From positions 206,014-270,013 of the forward strand of contig NZ_JAIMBY010000003.1 of assembly GCF_026191915.1 (NCBI RefSeq): a DNA stretch of 64,000 bases, written 5' to 3'. This stretch comes from Acidiphilium sp. PA. Lineage in GTDB: Bacteria; Pseudomonadota; Alphaproteobacteria; Acetobacterales; Acetobacteraceae. The notes below the pieces were generated by a model. That model saw nothing but the letters and a program-made list of their open reading frames with translations. It was not told the DNA's origin and made no database searches. This document shows, piece after piece, positions 54,931 through 63,843 of the stretch (within the stretch, counting starts at the first letter, position 1; each line of letters starts with the position of its first letter). Both the position numbers and the translations under genes were made by a program.

Positions 54931-55908
54931 ATGAGTGCGACTACACTAACGTTCCGGCAACGCGGCACCAAGCTGCTGGCTTTGCGTGAGGCCAGCATCA
55001 TCGTGGTCGCGCTGGTGCTGGTTATCTACTTCTCGGTCGTCAACGCCAATTTCCTGACCGGGCCGAACCTGCAGACCTTGTCGCAGTTCATTGCGCCGTC
55101 GGCGATCATTGCGTGTGGCGAGATCATGCTGTTGATCTGCGGCGAAATCGATCTTTCGGTCGGGCAGATTTTCGCGCTGGCGCCGTTCATCATGGCATTC
55201 ACCGATCATGCAGGTCTAGGCATGTTCGTGGGCTTCGTGTTCGCGATGATCGTCTCGGCTTTGGTGGGTCTGATCAACGGCGCGATTACGGTGCTGCTGA
55301 AAGTGCCAAGTTTCGTCACGACACTCGGCACGCTGTTTCTGATCAACGGGTTTACCCTGACGGTCTCGAAAGGATATCCGATCAACACGCCGGGCGGCCA
55401 AACCATGGCCAATATTTTTGGTGCTGCAGGATATAACGAATTTCTCTGGGCAGTTCTGATCGTGGTCATCATGCACGTGGTGCTGCGCCATCGCCGGTGG
55501 GGCCTGCATACGATTGCGGTGGGCGGCAATCTGACCGGGGCGACCGAGGCCGGGATCAATGCTGCGCGAATCAAGATCGGCAATTTCATGTTGACCAGCA
55601 TGCTCGGCGGCATCACGGGTATTCTCGAAGCCTTCCGGATCGGCTCGACCGATCCGCTGGCCGGCGGCACCAACATCATGTTCCTTGCGGTGGCTTCGGG
55701 CGTGATCGGCGGAACGTCGCTTGCGGGCGGATCGGGCACCATCATCGGCGGGTTGATCGGCGCTACGGTGCTGGGGGTGTTGCAGGATGGGTTCACCTTG
55801 CAGGGCATCAATGCTTTCACATTCGACATGATTATCGGCGCCGCCATCCTGATCGCGATGATTGCGAACATTCACGTCGGGCGGCTGAACCGCGGGGGAA
55901 GGTCATGA
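54931..55908 (+). CDS. Sugar ABC transporter permease (RbsC/FrcC-like)
   Basis: The 325-residue permease has eight to ten membrane segments. It carries the family stretches IACGEIMLLICGEIDLSVGQ, VPSFVTTLGTLFLINGFTL, GGNLTGATEAGINAARIKIG and VASGVIGGTSLAGGSGTIIG. The pair of Gly-rich late motifs is typical of the ribose/fructose/galactose branch. Its stop overlaps the ATPase start (ATGA). Confidence 0.93.
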   Translation: MSATTLTFRQRGTKLLALREASIIVVALVLVIYFSVVNANFLTGPNLQTLSQFIAPSAIIACGEIMLLICGEIDLSVGQIFALAPFIMAFTDHAGLGMFVGFVFAMIVSALVGLINGAITVLLKVPSFVTTLGTLFLINGFTLTVSKGYPINTPGGQTMANIFGAAGYNEFLWAVLIVVIMHVVLRHRRWGLHTIAVGGNLTGATEAGINAARIKIGNFMLTSMLGGITGILEAFRIGSTDPLAGGTNIMFLAVASGVIGGTSLAGGSGTIIGGLIGATVLGVLQDGFTLQGINAFTFDMIIGAAILIAMIANIHVGRLNRGGRS

Positions 55909-56663
55909 GCACGGAGTCGCTGCGGGCGACCGATATCACCAAGAGCTTCGGCAACATATCAGCATTGTCTGGAATCTCGCTCCACGTGAACAAGGGTGAG
56001 GTGCTCGGCATTCTGGGTGACAACGGCGCCGGCAAATCGACGCTGATGAAGATCATCACCGGATATCACAAGCCGACTTCGGGGCAGATGTTCATCAACG
56101 GCGAGGCGGTCACGCTGACGTCGGTGGATCATGCGCGCAGCCTGGGGATCGAGTGCGTCTACCAGGACCTGGCGCTGGTCAATACGCTGCCGATCTATCA
56201 CAACATGTTTTTGAACCGTGAACTGCGCAACCGGTTCGGCATGCTCGATCATGGGGCGATGCGCAAACGCGCGGCGGCGGCGCTCGATGATATCGGGGTG
56301 CAGGTGCCATCGGTCGATGACGAGGTGGCGATGCTGTCGGGCGGACAGCGCCAGGCAATCGCGATTGCGCGGGCGGTGTACTCCAACGCGAAAATACTCC
56401 TGCTCGACGAGCCGTTAGCGGCGATGGGCGCACGCGAAGCAGGCTTGATCATCGACCTGATCCAGCGCCAGCAGGCGCGCGGCGATATTTCGATCATCAT
56501 GATCATGCACAATTATGCTCAGACCTTGGAAATCGCGGATCGTATCATGATGATGCAGCGCGGTACCGTGACCTTCGAGGGAAATGCCAGGGACACCTCG
56601 GTCGAGGCCTTGCTCGACATCGTCCGGCGGGAATATCGCGCGATGCGCGCGGCAGCACAGTGA
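55905..56663 (+). CDS. Sugar ABC transporter ATP-binding protein (single domain, FrcA-like)
   Basis: The 252-residue ATPase has Walker A (GDNGAGKST), Q-loop (VYQDLALVNTL), signature LSGGQRQAIAIAR, Walker B (ILLLDEPLAAMG) and an H-loop His (IMHNYAQTLEIAD). It has one nucleotide-binding domain, as in FrcA, rather than the doubled form of RbsA/MglA, so two copies must act per transporter. I start it at 55905 (MSTESLRATDIT), overlapping the permease stop. Confidence 0.93.
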   Translation: MSTESLRATDITKSFGNISALSGISLHVNKGEVLGILGDNGAGKSTLMKIITGYHKPTSGQMFINGEAVTLTSVDHARSLGIECVYQDLALVNTLPIYHNMFLNRELRNRFGMLDHGAMRKRAAAALDDIGVQVPSVDDEVAMLSGGQRQAIAIARAVYSNAKILLLDEPLAAMGAREAGLIIDLIQRQQARGDISIIMIMHNYAQTLEIADRIMMMQRGTVTFEGNARDTSVEALLDIVRREYRAMRAAAQ

Positions 56664-56670
56664 GAGTGAC

Positions 56671-57441
56671 ATGACGGAAATTCAGAACGCGATTTATCCC
56701 AGCCTGCGCGGCCGCGCCGTGTTCATCACCGGCGGCGGCGGCGGTATCGGCGCTTCTCTGGTCCGGCATTTCGTCGAGCAGCACTGCAAAGTCGTATTCG
56801 TCGATATCGATCAGTCGGGCGGCGAGGCGGTGGTACGGGATGTCGCGGGCGATCACCCGGCGCCCATGTTCATTCAATGCGATCTGCGCGACATTGCCGC
56901 CCTCAAGGCGGCGATCGCCAAAGGTCGCGATGCGGTCGGCGATTTCACCGTGTTAGTGAATAATGCCGCGCATGACGAACGCCACGATACGATGGACGTG
57001 ACGCCGGAATACTGGGACGAACGGCTGGCGGTTAATCTGCGGCACCAGTTTTTCGCCGCCCAGGCGATCATTCCGATGATGCAGGCCGCGGGTGGCGGCG
57101 CGATCGTGAATTTCGGGTCGACCAGCTGGCATCTGAGCCAGGGCGGCATGCCGGCCTATGTGACGGCGAAAGCGGGCATCGAGGCGCTCACCCGCAGCCT
57201 CGCACGCGACTACGGACCCGACGGCATTCGCGCGAATTGCATCTTACCAGGCTGGATCATGACAAAACGCCAGATCGAGAAATGGCTGACGCCGGAGGGT
57301 GAAGCCGATCTGCTTAAGCGCCAATGTCTGAAGGAGAAGCTGGCACCGGCCGATTGCGCCCGGATGGCGCTGTGGCTCGCCGCGGACGACAGCCGGTTGA
57401 TCACGGCGCATAATTTCTACGTCGATGCCGGAGCGGTCTGA
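56671..57441 (+). CDS. SDR-family sugar dehydrogenase
   Basis: The 256-residue protein is a classical short-chain dehydrogenase with cofactor loop ITGGGGGIGASL, an acidic residue after VVFVDID that favours NAD, LVNNAAH, the catalytic serine region VNFGSTSW and the pair YVTAK. Lying between a sugar transporter and dgoK/dgoA, it is a candidate D-galactose 1-dehydrogenase making galactonolactone; substrate identity is inferred from context only. I start at ATG 56671 (MTEIQNAIYP), 7 bp after the ATPase gene. Confidence 0.82.
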   Translation: MTEIQNAIYPSLRGRAVFITGGGGGIGASLVRHFVEQHCKVVFVDIDQSGGEAVVRDVAGDHPAPMFIQCDLRDIAALKAAIAKGRDAVGDFTVLVNNAAHDERHDTMDVTPEYWDERLAVNLRHQFFAAQAIIPMMQAAGGGAIVNFGSTSWHLSQGGMPAYVTAKAGIEALTRSLARDYGPDGIRANCILPGWIMTKRQIEKWLTPEGEADLLKRQCLKEKLAPADCARMALWLAADDSRLITAHNFYVDAGAV

Positions 57442-57459
57442 GCCGGCCGGCACGGCGCA

Positions 57460-58341
57460 ATGATCGGCGTCGATTGGGGCACCACATCGCTGCGCGCATG
57501 GCGGCTGGACCAGGAGGGTTCGGTGCTCGACCGGCGCGCGTCGCCGCAGGGTATCATGACGATAACAGACCGTCAGTTCGAGCCGGTGCTGCGCGACATT
57601 GTGGGAGACTGGCTGGCGGACGGCGAACGCCATATCCTGTTATGCGGCATGATCGGCAGCCGGCAAGGCTGGCACGAAGTCGCCTATCTGTCCTGCCCGG
57701 CCGGGATCGATGAGATCGCGGCGCGACTGACCCCGGTTGCCTTCGCGGGCGCGGCGGTTCGGATCGTTCCCGGTCTCGCCACGATCGATGAAAACGGCAT
57801 CGCCGACATCATGCGCGGCGAGGAGACCCAGATTCTCGGTGCCGCCGCAAGCGACGGGGCGACGCGCAGGATCTGCCTGCCCGGTACCCATTCGAAATGG
57901 GCCGCGGTGTCGGCCGGGCGGATCGAGCGGTTCAGCACCTATATGACCGGTGAAATGTTCGCGGCCCTGGCGCAGCATACGATCCTGGCGCGCACCACCG
58001 TGGCCGGGCCGATCGACCCGGCAGCATTCACCGCCGGCGTGGCGCGCGCTGCGGATACGGGCGGGTTGCTGCACCATGCGTTCGGCGTGCGTACCCAGGT
58101 GCTGCGCCAGGGCATGACCGAGGCGGCGGCTTATGCCTATCTGTCCGGGTTGATGATCGGTCATGAGTTGAACGCGGCGCTCGATAGCGTCGCCACGCCG
58201 GTGGCCGTGGTCGGTGCGAGCGCGCTGGCGGCGCTGTATGTAACGGCGATCGCTTCACGCGGCGGTGTGGCGATTGCAGTGGATGAGGCGGCCGGTGCCA
58301 CCGGGCTGGCACGATTGGGAGCACGCGCAACATGGACCTGA
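57460..58341 (+). CDS. dgoK: 2-dehydro-3-deoxygalactonokinase
   Basis: DgoK phosphorylates 2-keto-3-deoxygalactonate in the DeLey-Doudoroff pathway. The 293-residue protein starts MIGVDWGTTSLRAWRLDQEG, the phosphate-1 motif of the family. It has HILLCGMIGSRQGWHEVAY, LPGTHSKWAAVSAGRIERF and AVVGASALAALYVTAI. Its end overlaps dgoA by 10 bp. No galactonate dehydratase or lactonase gene lies in this operon. Confidence 0.92.
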   Translation: MIGVDWGTTSLRAWRLDQEGSVLDRRASPQGIMTITDRQFEPVLRDIVGDWLADGERHILLCGMIGSRQGWHEVAYLSCPAGIDEIAARLTPVAFAGAAVRIVPGLATIDENGIADIMRGEETQILGAAASDGATRRICLPGTHSKWAAVSAGRIERFSTYMTGEMFAALAQHTILARTTVAGPIDPAAFTAGVARAADTGGLLHHAFGVRTQVLRQGMTEAAAYAYLSGLMIGHELNAALDSVATPVAVVGASALAALYVTAIASRGGVAIAVDEAAGATGLARLGARATWT

Positions 58342-58955
58342 AATCATGCCTCGCTGCATCGCCCTTGATCGCCATTTTGCGTGGCGTGACGCCGGACGAG
58401 GTCGAGGCGATCGGCGATGTGCTGGTCGCCGCGGGGGTACGGGTGATCGAGGTCCCGCTGAACTCGCCCGATCCGTTGGAAAGTATCTCCCGCCTCGCAC
58501 GGCGGTTCGGCGCGACGACACTGATCGGCGCGGGGACGGTGATGACGCCAGCAGATGTCACCGCGGTGGCCGATGCAGGTGGGCGGATTATCATCACGCC
58601 GCACGCCGATCCAGCGATCGTGGCGGCGGCAAAGGCACAGGATCTTCAGGCCGCACCAGGGTTTTTCACACCGGCCGAAGCGTTTGCGCTGCTGGCGGCG
58701 GGGGCGGATGCGCTGAAGCTGTTTCCCGCCGAGGCTGGCAGCCCGGCGATGCTGCGGGCGATCCGCGCGGTGCTGCCTGCGGGCACGATGGTGCTGCCGG
58801 TGGGCGGGATCGCACCGGATAACATGGCGCCCTGGCGCGCGGCCGGTGCGGCCGGGTTCGGCATCGGCGGGTCGTTGTATCAGCGTGGCGACACGCCAAC
58901 CCAGGTTGCGGCAAAGGCCGCGCGGTTTTCGGCAGTGCTGGCCGCGCAAAACTGA
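58332..58955 (+). CDS. dgoA: 2-dehydro-3-deoxy-6-phosphogalactonate aldolase
   Basis: DgoA cleaves 2-keto-3-deoxy-6-phosphogalactonate to pyruvate and glyceraldehyde-3-phosphate. The 207-residue class I aldolase has LIAILRGVTPDEVEAIGDVL with its catalytic Glu, LIGAGTVMTPADV, APGFFTPAEAFALLAAGADA, the Schiff-base lysine in ALKLFPAEAG and VLPVGGIAPDNM. It is coupled to dgoK by a 10-bp overlap and ends the operon, 25 bp from the convergent arsH. Confidence 0.94.
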   Translation: MDLKSCLAASPLIAILRGVTPDEVEAIGDVLVAAGVRVIEVPLNSPDPLESISRLARRFGATTLIGAGTVMTPADVTAVADAGGRIIITPHADPAIVAAAKAQDLQAAPGFFTPAEAFALLAAGADALKLFPAEAGSPAMLRAIRAVLPAGTMVLPVGGIAPDNMAPWRAAGAAGFGIGGSLYQRGDTPTQVAAKAARFSAVLAAQN

Positions 58956-58980
58956 TCCTCTCTCAACCGCCGGCGGCGGA

Positions 58981-59673
58981 TCAGAGGCGGGAAGTATCGT
59001 GGCTCGCTTGTCTGCGTTCGCTGTAGCGATCCACCAGATAGGGGGCGCGGTCGCGCAGCAGCAGGGTAAAGCGGATCAGTTCTTCCATCACGTCGACCAA
59101 CCGGTCGTAATAGGGCGAGGCGAGCATACGGCCGGCGTCGTCGAATTGTTCGTAGGCCTTGGCGACGCTCGATTGGTTGGGAATGGTGACCATGCGCATC
59201 CACCGCCCGAGCAGGCGCAGAGTATTGACCGCATTGAAACTCTGAGAGCCACCGGAAACCTGCATGACCGCAAGCACCCGGCCCTGGGTCGGGCGGACGG
59301 CGCCGAGTTCGAGCGGAATCCAATCGATCTGGTTTTTAATGACACCGGTAATCGCACCGTGCAATTCCGGGCTGCACCAGACCTGCGCCTCCGACCAGAT
59401 CGACAGATCGCGCAATTCCGCGACCTTCGGATGATCCGCCGTGGTAGTGTTGGTGATCGGCAGATCGCGCGGGTCGAAGATGCGGGTTTCCGCCCCCATC
59501 AGATCGAGCAGCCGGGCCGCTTCCTCCGTCAGCAGACGCGAATAGGAGCGGGTCCGCAGCGAACCGTAAAGCAGCAGAACGCGCGGTTTATGGGTCGCGC
59601 GTGTGGTGGGTTCCAGGCGAACAAGGTCTGGCGGAGCAAGCAGGTCAGGCTGCAAAGCGGGCATGTCATCCAT
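58981..59673 (-). CDS. arsH: NADPH-dependent FMN reductase ArsH
   Basis: ArsH is a flavodoxin-like NADPH:FMN reductase that oxidises organoarsenicals in many ars operons. The 230-residue protein has the FMN loop [35 protein letters not shown] (family EYHGxITG-like), and [18 protein letters not shown] start at the ATG at 59671-59673 ([12 protein letters not shown]), giving an 8-bp overlap with the arsB end. It is the last gene of the leftward ars operon. Confidence 0.93.
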   Translation of the reverse strand: MDDMPALQPDLLAPPDLVRLEPTTRATHKPRVLLLYGSLRTRSYSRLLTEEAARLLDLMGAETRIFDPRDLPITNTTTADHPKVAELRDLSIWSEAQVWCSPELHGAITGVIKNQIDWIPLELGAVRPTQGRVLAVMQVSGGSQSFNAVNTLRLLGRWMRMVTIPNQSSVAKAYEQFDDAGRMLASPYYDRLVDVMEELIRFTLLLRDRAPYLVDRYSERRQASHDTSRL

Positions 59674-60985
59674 GGGCGGTCGATCCCACGATCGGCAGCC
59701 ACACGGCAAGGGCTGCAAGGGTCGCAATCAGGACCGGCGGGGTGATCAGCAGGCCGATTTTCATGTATTGGCCCCAGCTGATCGTCGTGCCCTTTTGCGC
59801 CAGCACGTGGAGCCAGAGCAGCGTGGCGAGGCTGCCGATCGGGGTGAATTTCGGCCCCAGGTCGCAGCCGATGATATTCGCGTAGACCATGGCATCATGG
59901 ATCGGCGGCGCAACGTTCGGCAGATGTTCGATGGCGAGGGCGCCAACCAGAACGCTCGGCATATTGTTCATGATCGATGACAGAACTGCGGCGAGAATGC
60001 CGGTGCCGAGCGCGGCGGTCCAGATGCCGTGGGCGGCGAACAATTGGAGGGCGGCGGCAATGTGGTCGGTCAGACCGGCGTTGCGCAGCCCGTAGACCAC
60101 CAGATACATCCCGAGGCTGAAAATGACGACTTGCCAGGGCGCGCCTTGCAGAATGCGACGAATGTCAATGATCGGCCGGCCGGGGGTGAACAGGCGCGCC
60201 GCGATGGCAAGCAGCAGCAGGGCGGCGATGATGGTAACGAAGGAGACCGGAATACCGAGCGGTGCGGTAATGAAATAGGCCGCCAGCAGTATCAGCAGAA
60301 TCGGCCAGGCGGCACGGAACACCAACGCGTCGCGGATCGCCGTCTTGGGCATGTCCAGCGCCGCAACCGCGTAGTCTCGATCGACGGTGCGGCGGTAGAG
60401 CAGGCCGAGCACCGCGAGCGTGGCGAGCAGCGCGATTATGTCGACCGGGATCATCACCAAGGCGTACCGGTCGAACCCGATGTGAAACACATTGGCGCTG
60501 ACGATGTTGACCAGATTGGAAATCACCAGCGGCAGGCTGGTCGTATCGGCAACAAAGCCGGTCGCGATGATAAAGGCGAGGGCGGCGGCCGGCGGAAACG
60601 CAAGACTCAGCAGAATCGCCATCACGATCGGGGTAAGCAACAATGCGGCACCGTCGTTGGCGAAGATCGCGGCGATACCGGCGCCCAGCAGCACGATCAA
60701 CGGCAGCAGAATATGCCCCCGCCCGCGGCCCCAGCGTGCCACATGCAGCGCAGCCCAACGGAACAGCCCGGCTTCATCGAGCAGAAGCGAAATGATGATC
60801 AGGGCAATGAAGGTGAACGTCGCATTCCAGACGATATGCCAGACCGTAGGAATGTTGCGCCAGTGAATGATGCCGAACGCCAGATCGACCACGGCGCCGG
60901 CCATCGCACTCCAGCCGATGCCGAGGCCACGGGGTTGCCAGATGACCAGGGTCAGTGTGGCGATAAAGATCGCGAGAGCAATCAT
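59666..60985 (-). CDS. arsB: Arsenite efflux transporter ArsB
   Basis: ArsB extrudes arsenite (and antimonite) across the inner membrane. The 439-residue protein has about 12 hydrophobic segments. Family stretches are [55 protein letters not shown] and [21 protein letters not shown]. It follows arsC at a distance of 62 bp that holds a half copy of the CTTC repeat. Confidence 0.94.
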   Translation of the reverse strand: MIALAIFIATLTLVIWQPRGLGIGWSAMAGAVVDLAFGIIHWRNIPTVWHIVWNATFTFIALIIISLLLDEAGLFRWAALHVARWGRGRGHILLPLIVLLGAGIAAIFANDGAALLLTPIVMAILLSLAFPPAAALAFIIATGFVADTTSLPLVISNLVNIVSANVFHIGFDRYALVMIPVDIIALLATLAVLGLLYRRTVDRDYAVAALDMPKTAIRDALVFRAAWPILLILLAAYFITAPLGIPVSFVTIIAALLLLAIAARLFTPGRPIIDIRRILQGAPWQVVIFSLGMYLVVYGLRNAGLTDHIAAALQLFAAHGIWTAALGTGILAAVLSSIMNNMPSVLVGALAIEHLPNVAPPIHDAMVYANIIGCDLGPKFTPIGSLATLLWLHVLAQKGTTISWGQYMKIGLLITPPVLIATLAALAVWLPIVGSTAHG

Positions 60986-61007
60986 GGGGAACGTGAAGTA
61001 AAGAAGG

Positions 61008-61045
61008 CTTCTTTCTTGTAAGAAAGAAGCAAAGAACTTCTATTG
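61008..61045. repeat. Palindromic intergenic repeat, copy 6 (left half only)
   Basis: A perfect 22-bp hairpin (CTTCTTTCTT-GT-AAGAAAGAAG) followed by CAAAGAACTTCTATT matches the left half of copy 1. Compared with other copies it has a paired T-to-C/A-to-G change that keeps the stem. It sits inside the ars operon between arsC and arsB. Confidence 0.75.
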
Positions 61046-61047
61046 GT

Positions 61048-61398
61048 TTAGGTTAGGAGGGTTTTTACTGTTTCGGAGGGGCGGCAGAGTCTTACGGCTT
61101 CGGCGGTAACCACGATGGGCCGGTTGATCAGAATGGGATGTGCCATCATGGCATCCAACAACACATCATCGGACAGGTTTTCATCATCCAGGCCAAGCTC
61201 GGCGTAAGGCGTGCCCTTTTCACGTAGCAAGGCCCGGACCGGAATGCCCATGCGGGCTATCAGGCCGGTCAGTTCCGCGCGGCTGGGCGGCGTTTTCAGA
61301 TATTCGATGACGGTCGGTTCGATCCCCGCCGCGCGGATCAAATCGAGCACGTTGCGCGAGGTACCACAGGCCGGATTGTGATAGATGGTGACGTTCAT
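61048..61398 (-). CDS. arsC: Arsenate reductase ArsC (glutaredoxin type)
   Basis: Reduces arsenate to arsenite. The 116-residue protein starts MNVTIYHNPACGTSRNVLDL, with the catalytic cysteine in the NPxCGTSRN loop. It also has EYLKTPPSRAELTGLIA and HPILINRPIVVTAEAVRLCRP, the arginine-bearing stretch of the ArsC family. I start at the ATG at 61396-61398, which overlaps the arsR stop by 4 bp. Confidence 0.95.
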   Translation of the reverse strand: MNVTIYHNPACGTSRNVLDLIRAAGIEPTVIEYLKTPPSRAELTGLIARMGIPVRALLREKGTPYAELGLDDENLSDDVLLDAMMAHPILINRPIVVTAEAVRLCRPSETVKTLLT

Positions 61399-61760
61399 GC
61401 CGTTTGCGCCTGATTGAAATCGGTTTGGACTGGCGCACACGGAGCGCATGCCACCACGCCCTGGCCGCAGCAGTTTTGCATCAGAAAGCCGATGAAGCCG
61501 TTCATTGCAGCAAAATCGGCTGCATAAATCACATGGCGGCTCGCACGGCGCTGGGTAACCAACCCCGCGCGAAGCAAAGCCTGGATATGAAAAGTGAGCG
61601 ACGAAGGCACAAGCCCGAGCCGCGCGGCAATCTCCCCCGCAGCCACGCCGGGCGGACCGGCTTCGACCAGCAGGCGATAGGCGGCGAGACGGTGCTCATG
61701 CGCCAGAGCGGCAAGGGCGGTGACCATCCAATGGGGGTCGGGTTGGTTTGACGTTTCCAT
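61395..61760 (-). CDS. arsR: ArsR-family transcriptional repressor
   Basis: ArsR represses the ars operon until it binds arsenite. The 121-residue winged-helix protein shows LAALAHEHRLAAYRLLVEAG, the recognition helix LGLVPSSLTFHIQALLRAGL and VTQRRASRHVIYAAD. A cysteine group near the C-terminus (NCCGQGVVACAPCAP) fits an As(III) site of the kind known from Acidithiobacillus and Corynebacterium ArsR, rather than the classic CxCxxC in the helix. It heads arsR-arsC-arsB-arsH. Confidence 0.93.
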   Translation of the reverse strand: METSNQPDPHWMVTALAALAHEHRLAAYRLLVEAGPPGVAAGEIAARLGLVPSSLTFHIQALLRAGLVTQRRASRHVIYAADFAAMNGFIGFLMQNCCGQGVVACAPCAPVQTDFNQAQTA

Positions 61761-61828
61761 GATTATCGAAATGAGGAAATATCGGGGTGGGGCGGAGCTG
61801 TCAAGGCAAGGTTTGACGGGGAGGGAGT

Positions 61829-61947
61829 CTTCTTTTTTGTGAACAAAAAAGAAGCAAAAAAAACTTTGTTAATTTGGGCCCGAGCCGATGAAAACGCCCG
61901 TGCCCCAGAGTCAAAAAGTTTTTTGCTTCTTTTTTACAAAAAAGAAG
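61829..61947. repeat. Palindromic intergenic repeat, copy 7 (full)
   Basis: Full 119-bp copy upstream of arsR. Hairpins at 61829-61854 and 61926-61947 flank a stem with arms TTTGGGCCCGAGCC and CGCCCGTGCCCCAGA, bounded by an A-run and a T-run. It is the reference orientation used here; copy 2 matches it, and copies 1 and 4 are inverted. Being upstream of arsR it cannot end that operon; it may insulate it from transcripts coming from the right. Confidence 0.85.
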
Positions 61948-62238
61948 TCCTTCTTATACTTGCCTCTCCGCGTGGATATTTCATGAATACCGCCGATACC
62001 CAGCCGCTCCGCTCATGATGCAGGCCGTGTTCCAGCTATCATTCTTGGTCGCAAGGGGACGAGTGGTGGTCCCATTCAGCGAAGACGCAGGGTTGCGGAT
62101 GGGAAGACTGATTTGACCATGAGGGAGGGGGGGCGGCCAAGCCGGCTGCAATCCTTGAGCGATCCTCCAGATTGCAGCCCGTCTATCGCGCGACTCACAG
62201 ACCCGATCGGGTCAGCCTTGGCCTGATCGTTAGCGTCG
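61948..62238. other. Intergenic stretch between repeat copy 7 and the Hint gene
   Basis: No supported gene. It contains a 10-bp inverted repeat, GGCTGCAATC (62144-62153) and GATTGCAGCC (62170-62179), with a 16-nt loop. This lies downstream of the leftward Hint-domain gene and may mark the end of its transcript; no T-run is present on either side. Confidence 0.4.
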
Positions 62239-63753
62239 TCAGGCTTGTCGCAGCTCACGCTCCATTTCGTCGCCACGTTCCAGTGGATAGGTCAGCGTTG
62301 AGGCGACTGCGAGAGAGACCGAACGCGAACCTTTCAGGATTGAGGCCGGGATAATGGCTCGGCCGTTGGTCCATCGTCCGTCCGACTCCTGGGTGTGCCA
62401 CCCGTTGGTGAGATCTGGGTGATCAAGCGGAACGGTGGCATCGTCGATCGTGATTTCCCTGATTTTGACGCCGAGGAGGCGACGGTCGCGCGGGTCTGGT
62501 GCAATGTGACCAGGGATTGTGCTGCGTGACTCGACGACAGCATCGCCATCTTTGAATTTGATGCGGAGTTCGGGGTCCTCGGTGGTCCGCAGCGACAGTC
62601 TGGCAAGGATTTCGGCGCGAACGGCTTCTACGATGGTGCCGAATTCGGCGAAGGGCGCGCAGCCTTGTGTTTCGCGCTTCCGTTGCGCGAAATCGGGGTG
62701 GAGGATGAGCGTGGTTTCGCCATTCACAAAGGCACCACGATTGCCGGTTTCCAGATAGGATTCAGCCGGACAGCCTTCCGCGAGCAGGACGGCGTGATGC
62801 GCAAGTTCAACGTGATAATAGGTCACGCTGCGATGGGCGAGTTGGCGGATCGAATGACCGTTGAGCAGGATTTTTGCTGGGATCAGATGCCCGTTGAGAA
62901 AAATGGCGTGGTCGGGGGAGACGAGCAGGTTGCGGTGGGGTATCCCGTCGGCGAGTGCGCCGGCTTCGATAAGAATCGGCTGGACGGTCTCGGGCTTGTT
63001 GTGCCTCGCAAGATCGATGGAGCGGTGGCCAATCCACGTGATTGGTGCGGTCGTCTGATCGTGGAGAATGGCGACATCACCGTGGCGCAATGATTCGACC
63101 GCGATTTCACCGCGCGTGGTGAGGATGCGGGTTCCCGCGACGAAGCAGGGTGGGGTGTTCGCGAGAGCGATTGTCGTGTTGCTGGCGGAGTCGGTGACGG
63201 TGAATGAAGCCGTCGTGAAGGTGCCGGTCAGGTCGAGGCTGATCGTGCTTGAGCCGCTGGTAAGTTCGAGGCCGGTACCGGTGACGAAGCTGTCGGTCGC
63301 GGAAAGGAAGTTATCGAGAACGATGGAGTCGTTGGGGGTGAAGCCGGAAATGGTCTGACTGCCGGCCAGGCCGGCGGTGCTGCCTTCGATTGTCCAGGAT
63401 GCGCCTGGGTCGAAAATGATGTCGCCAAAGCCGGTGAATTGAGTTCCGATGCCGGATAGAGTCCCGGGTTCAATGCCGGTTGCCAATTCAATTGTCTGAT
63501 GTTTCGGCTGCCCGGTTGCATACACTCCACCGGAGAAGCGCGCGCCGGGGTCGACAATCAGCATTGATGGGCCGACCCCGAATAGCACCGCTCCATTAAG
63601 GCCGATAGGTGGGGTGATATATCCAGCATTTGTGAACGTACCACCCGAGGGTAATGAGACCCGGGCGATCGTTCCATCATTCGTTAGAGAACCGCCTCGA
63701 ATTGTAACGCCTTCGATAGTGCCAATATTGATTAGTGTCCCACTAACCTGCAT
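62239..63753 (-). CDS. Hint-domain surface-type protein, probably 5'-truncated
   Basis: The 504-residue frame begins inside what looks like a beta-helix repeat region (GTLINIGTIEGVTIRGGSLT, NDGTIARVSLPSGGTF). It continues with Gly/Ser/Thr-rich sequence to about residue 200, then has a Hedgehog/intein (Hint) domain starting PCFVAGTRILTTRGEIAVE with HGD and, later, NLLVSPDHAIFLNGHLIPA. Such Hint proteins are common in Acetobacteraceae; autoprocessing at the Cys is a family possibility. There is no signal peptide, and the frame is cut off by a stop only 80 bp upstream, right beside an IS1380 element, so the real N-terminus may have been lost. Confidence 0.75.
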   Translation of the reverse strand: MQVSGTLINIGTIEGVTIRGGSLTNDGTIARVSLPSGGTFTNAGYITPPIGLNGAVLFGVGPSMLIVDPGARFSGGVYATGQPKHQTIELATGIEPGTLSGIGTQFTGFGDIIFDPGASWTIEGSTAGLAGSQTISGFTPNDSIVLDNFLSATDSFVTGTGLELTSGSSTISLDLTGTFTTASFTVTDSASNTTIALANTPPCFVAGTRILTTRGEIAVESLRHGDVAILHDQTTAPITWIGHRSIDLARHNKPETVQPILIEAGALADGIPHRNLLVSPDHAIFLNGHLIPAKILLNGHSIRQLAHRSVTYYHVELAHHAVLLAEGCPAESYLETGNRGAFVNGETTLILHPDFAQRKRETQGCAPFAEFGTIVEAVRAEILARLSLRTTEDPELRIKFKDGDAVVESRSTIPGHIAPDPRDRRLLGVKIREITIDDATVPLDHPDLTNGWHTQESDGRWTNGRAIIPASILKGSRSVSLAVASTLTYPLERGDEMERELRQA

Positions 63754-63843
63754 TATGCATGAGGGTTGGCGGACATAGTGTAAACCGTTGATTCGATGTA
63801 AGAATTGGGTGTCGACGCCAAATCTTCATCAGCACGGAACGCG

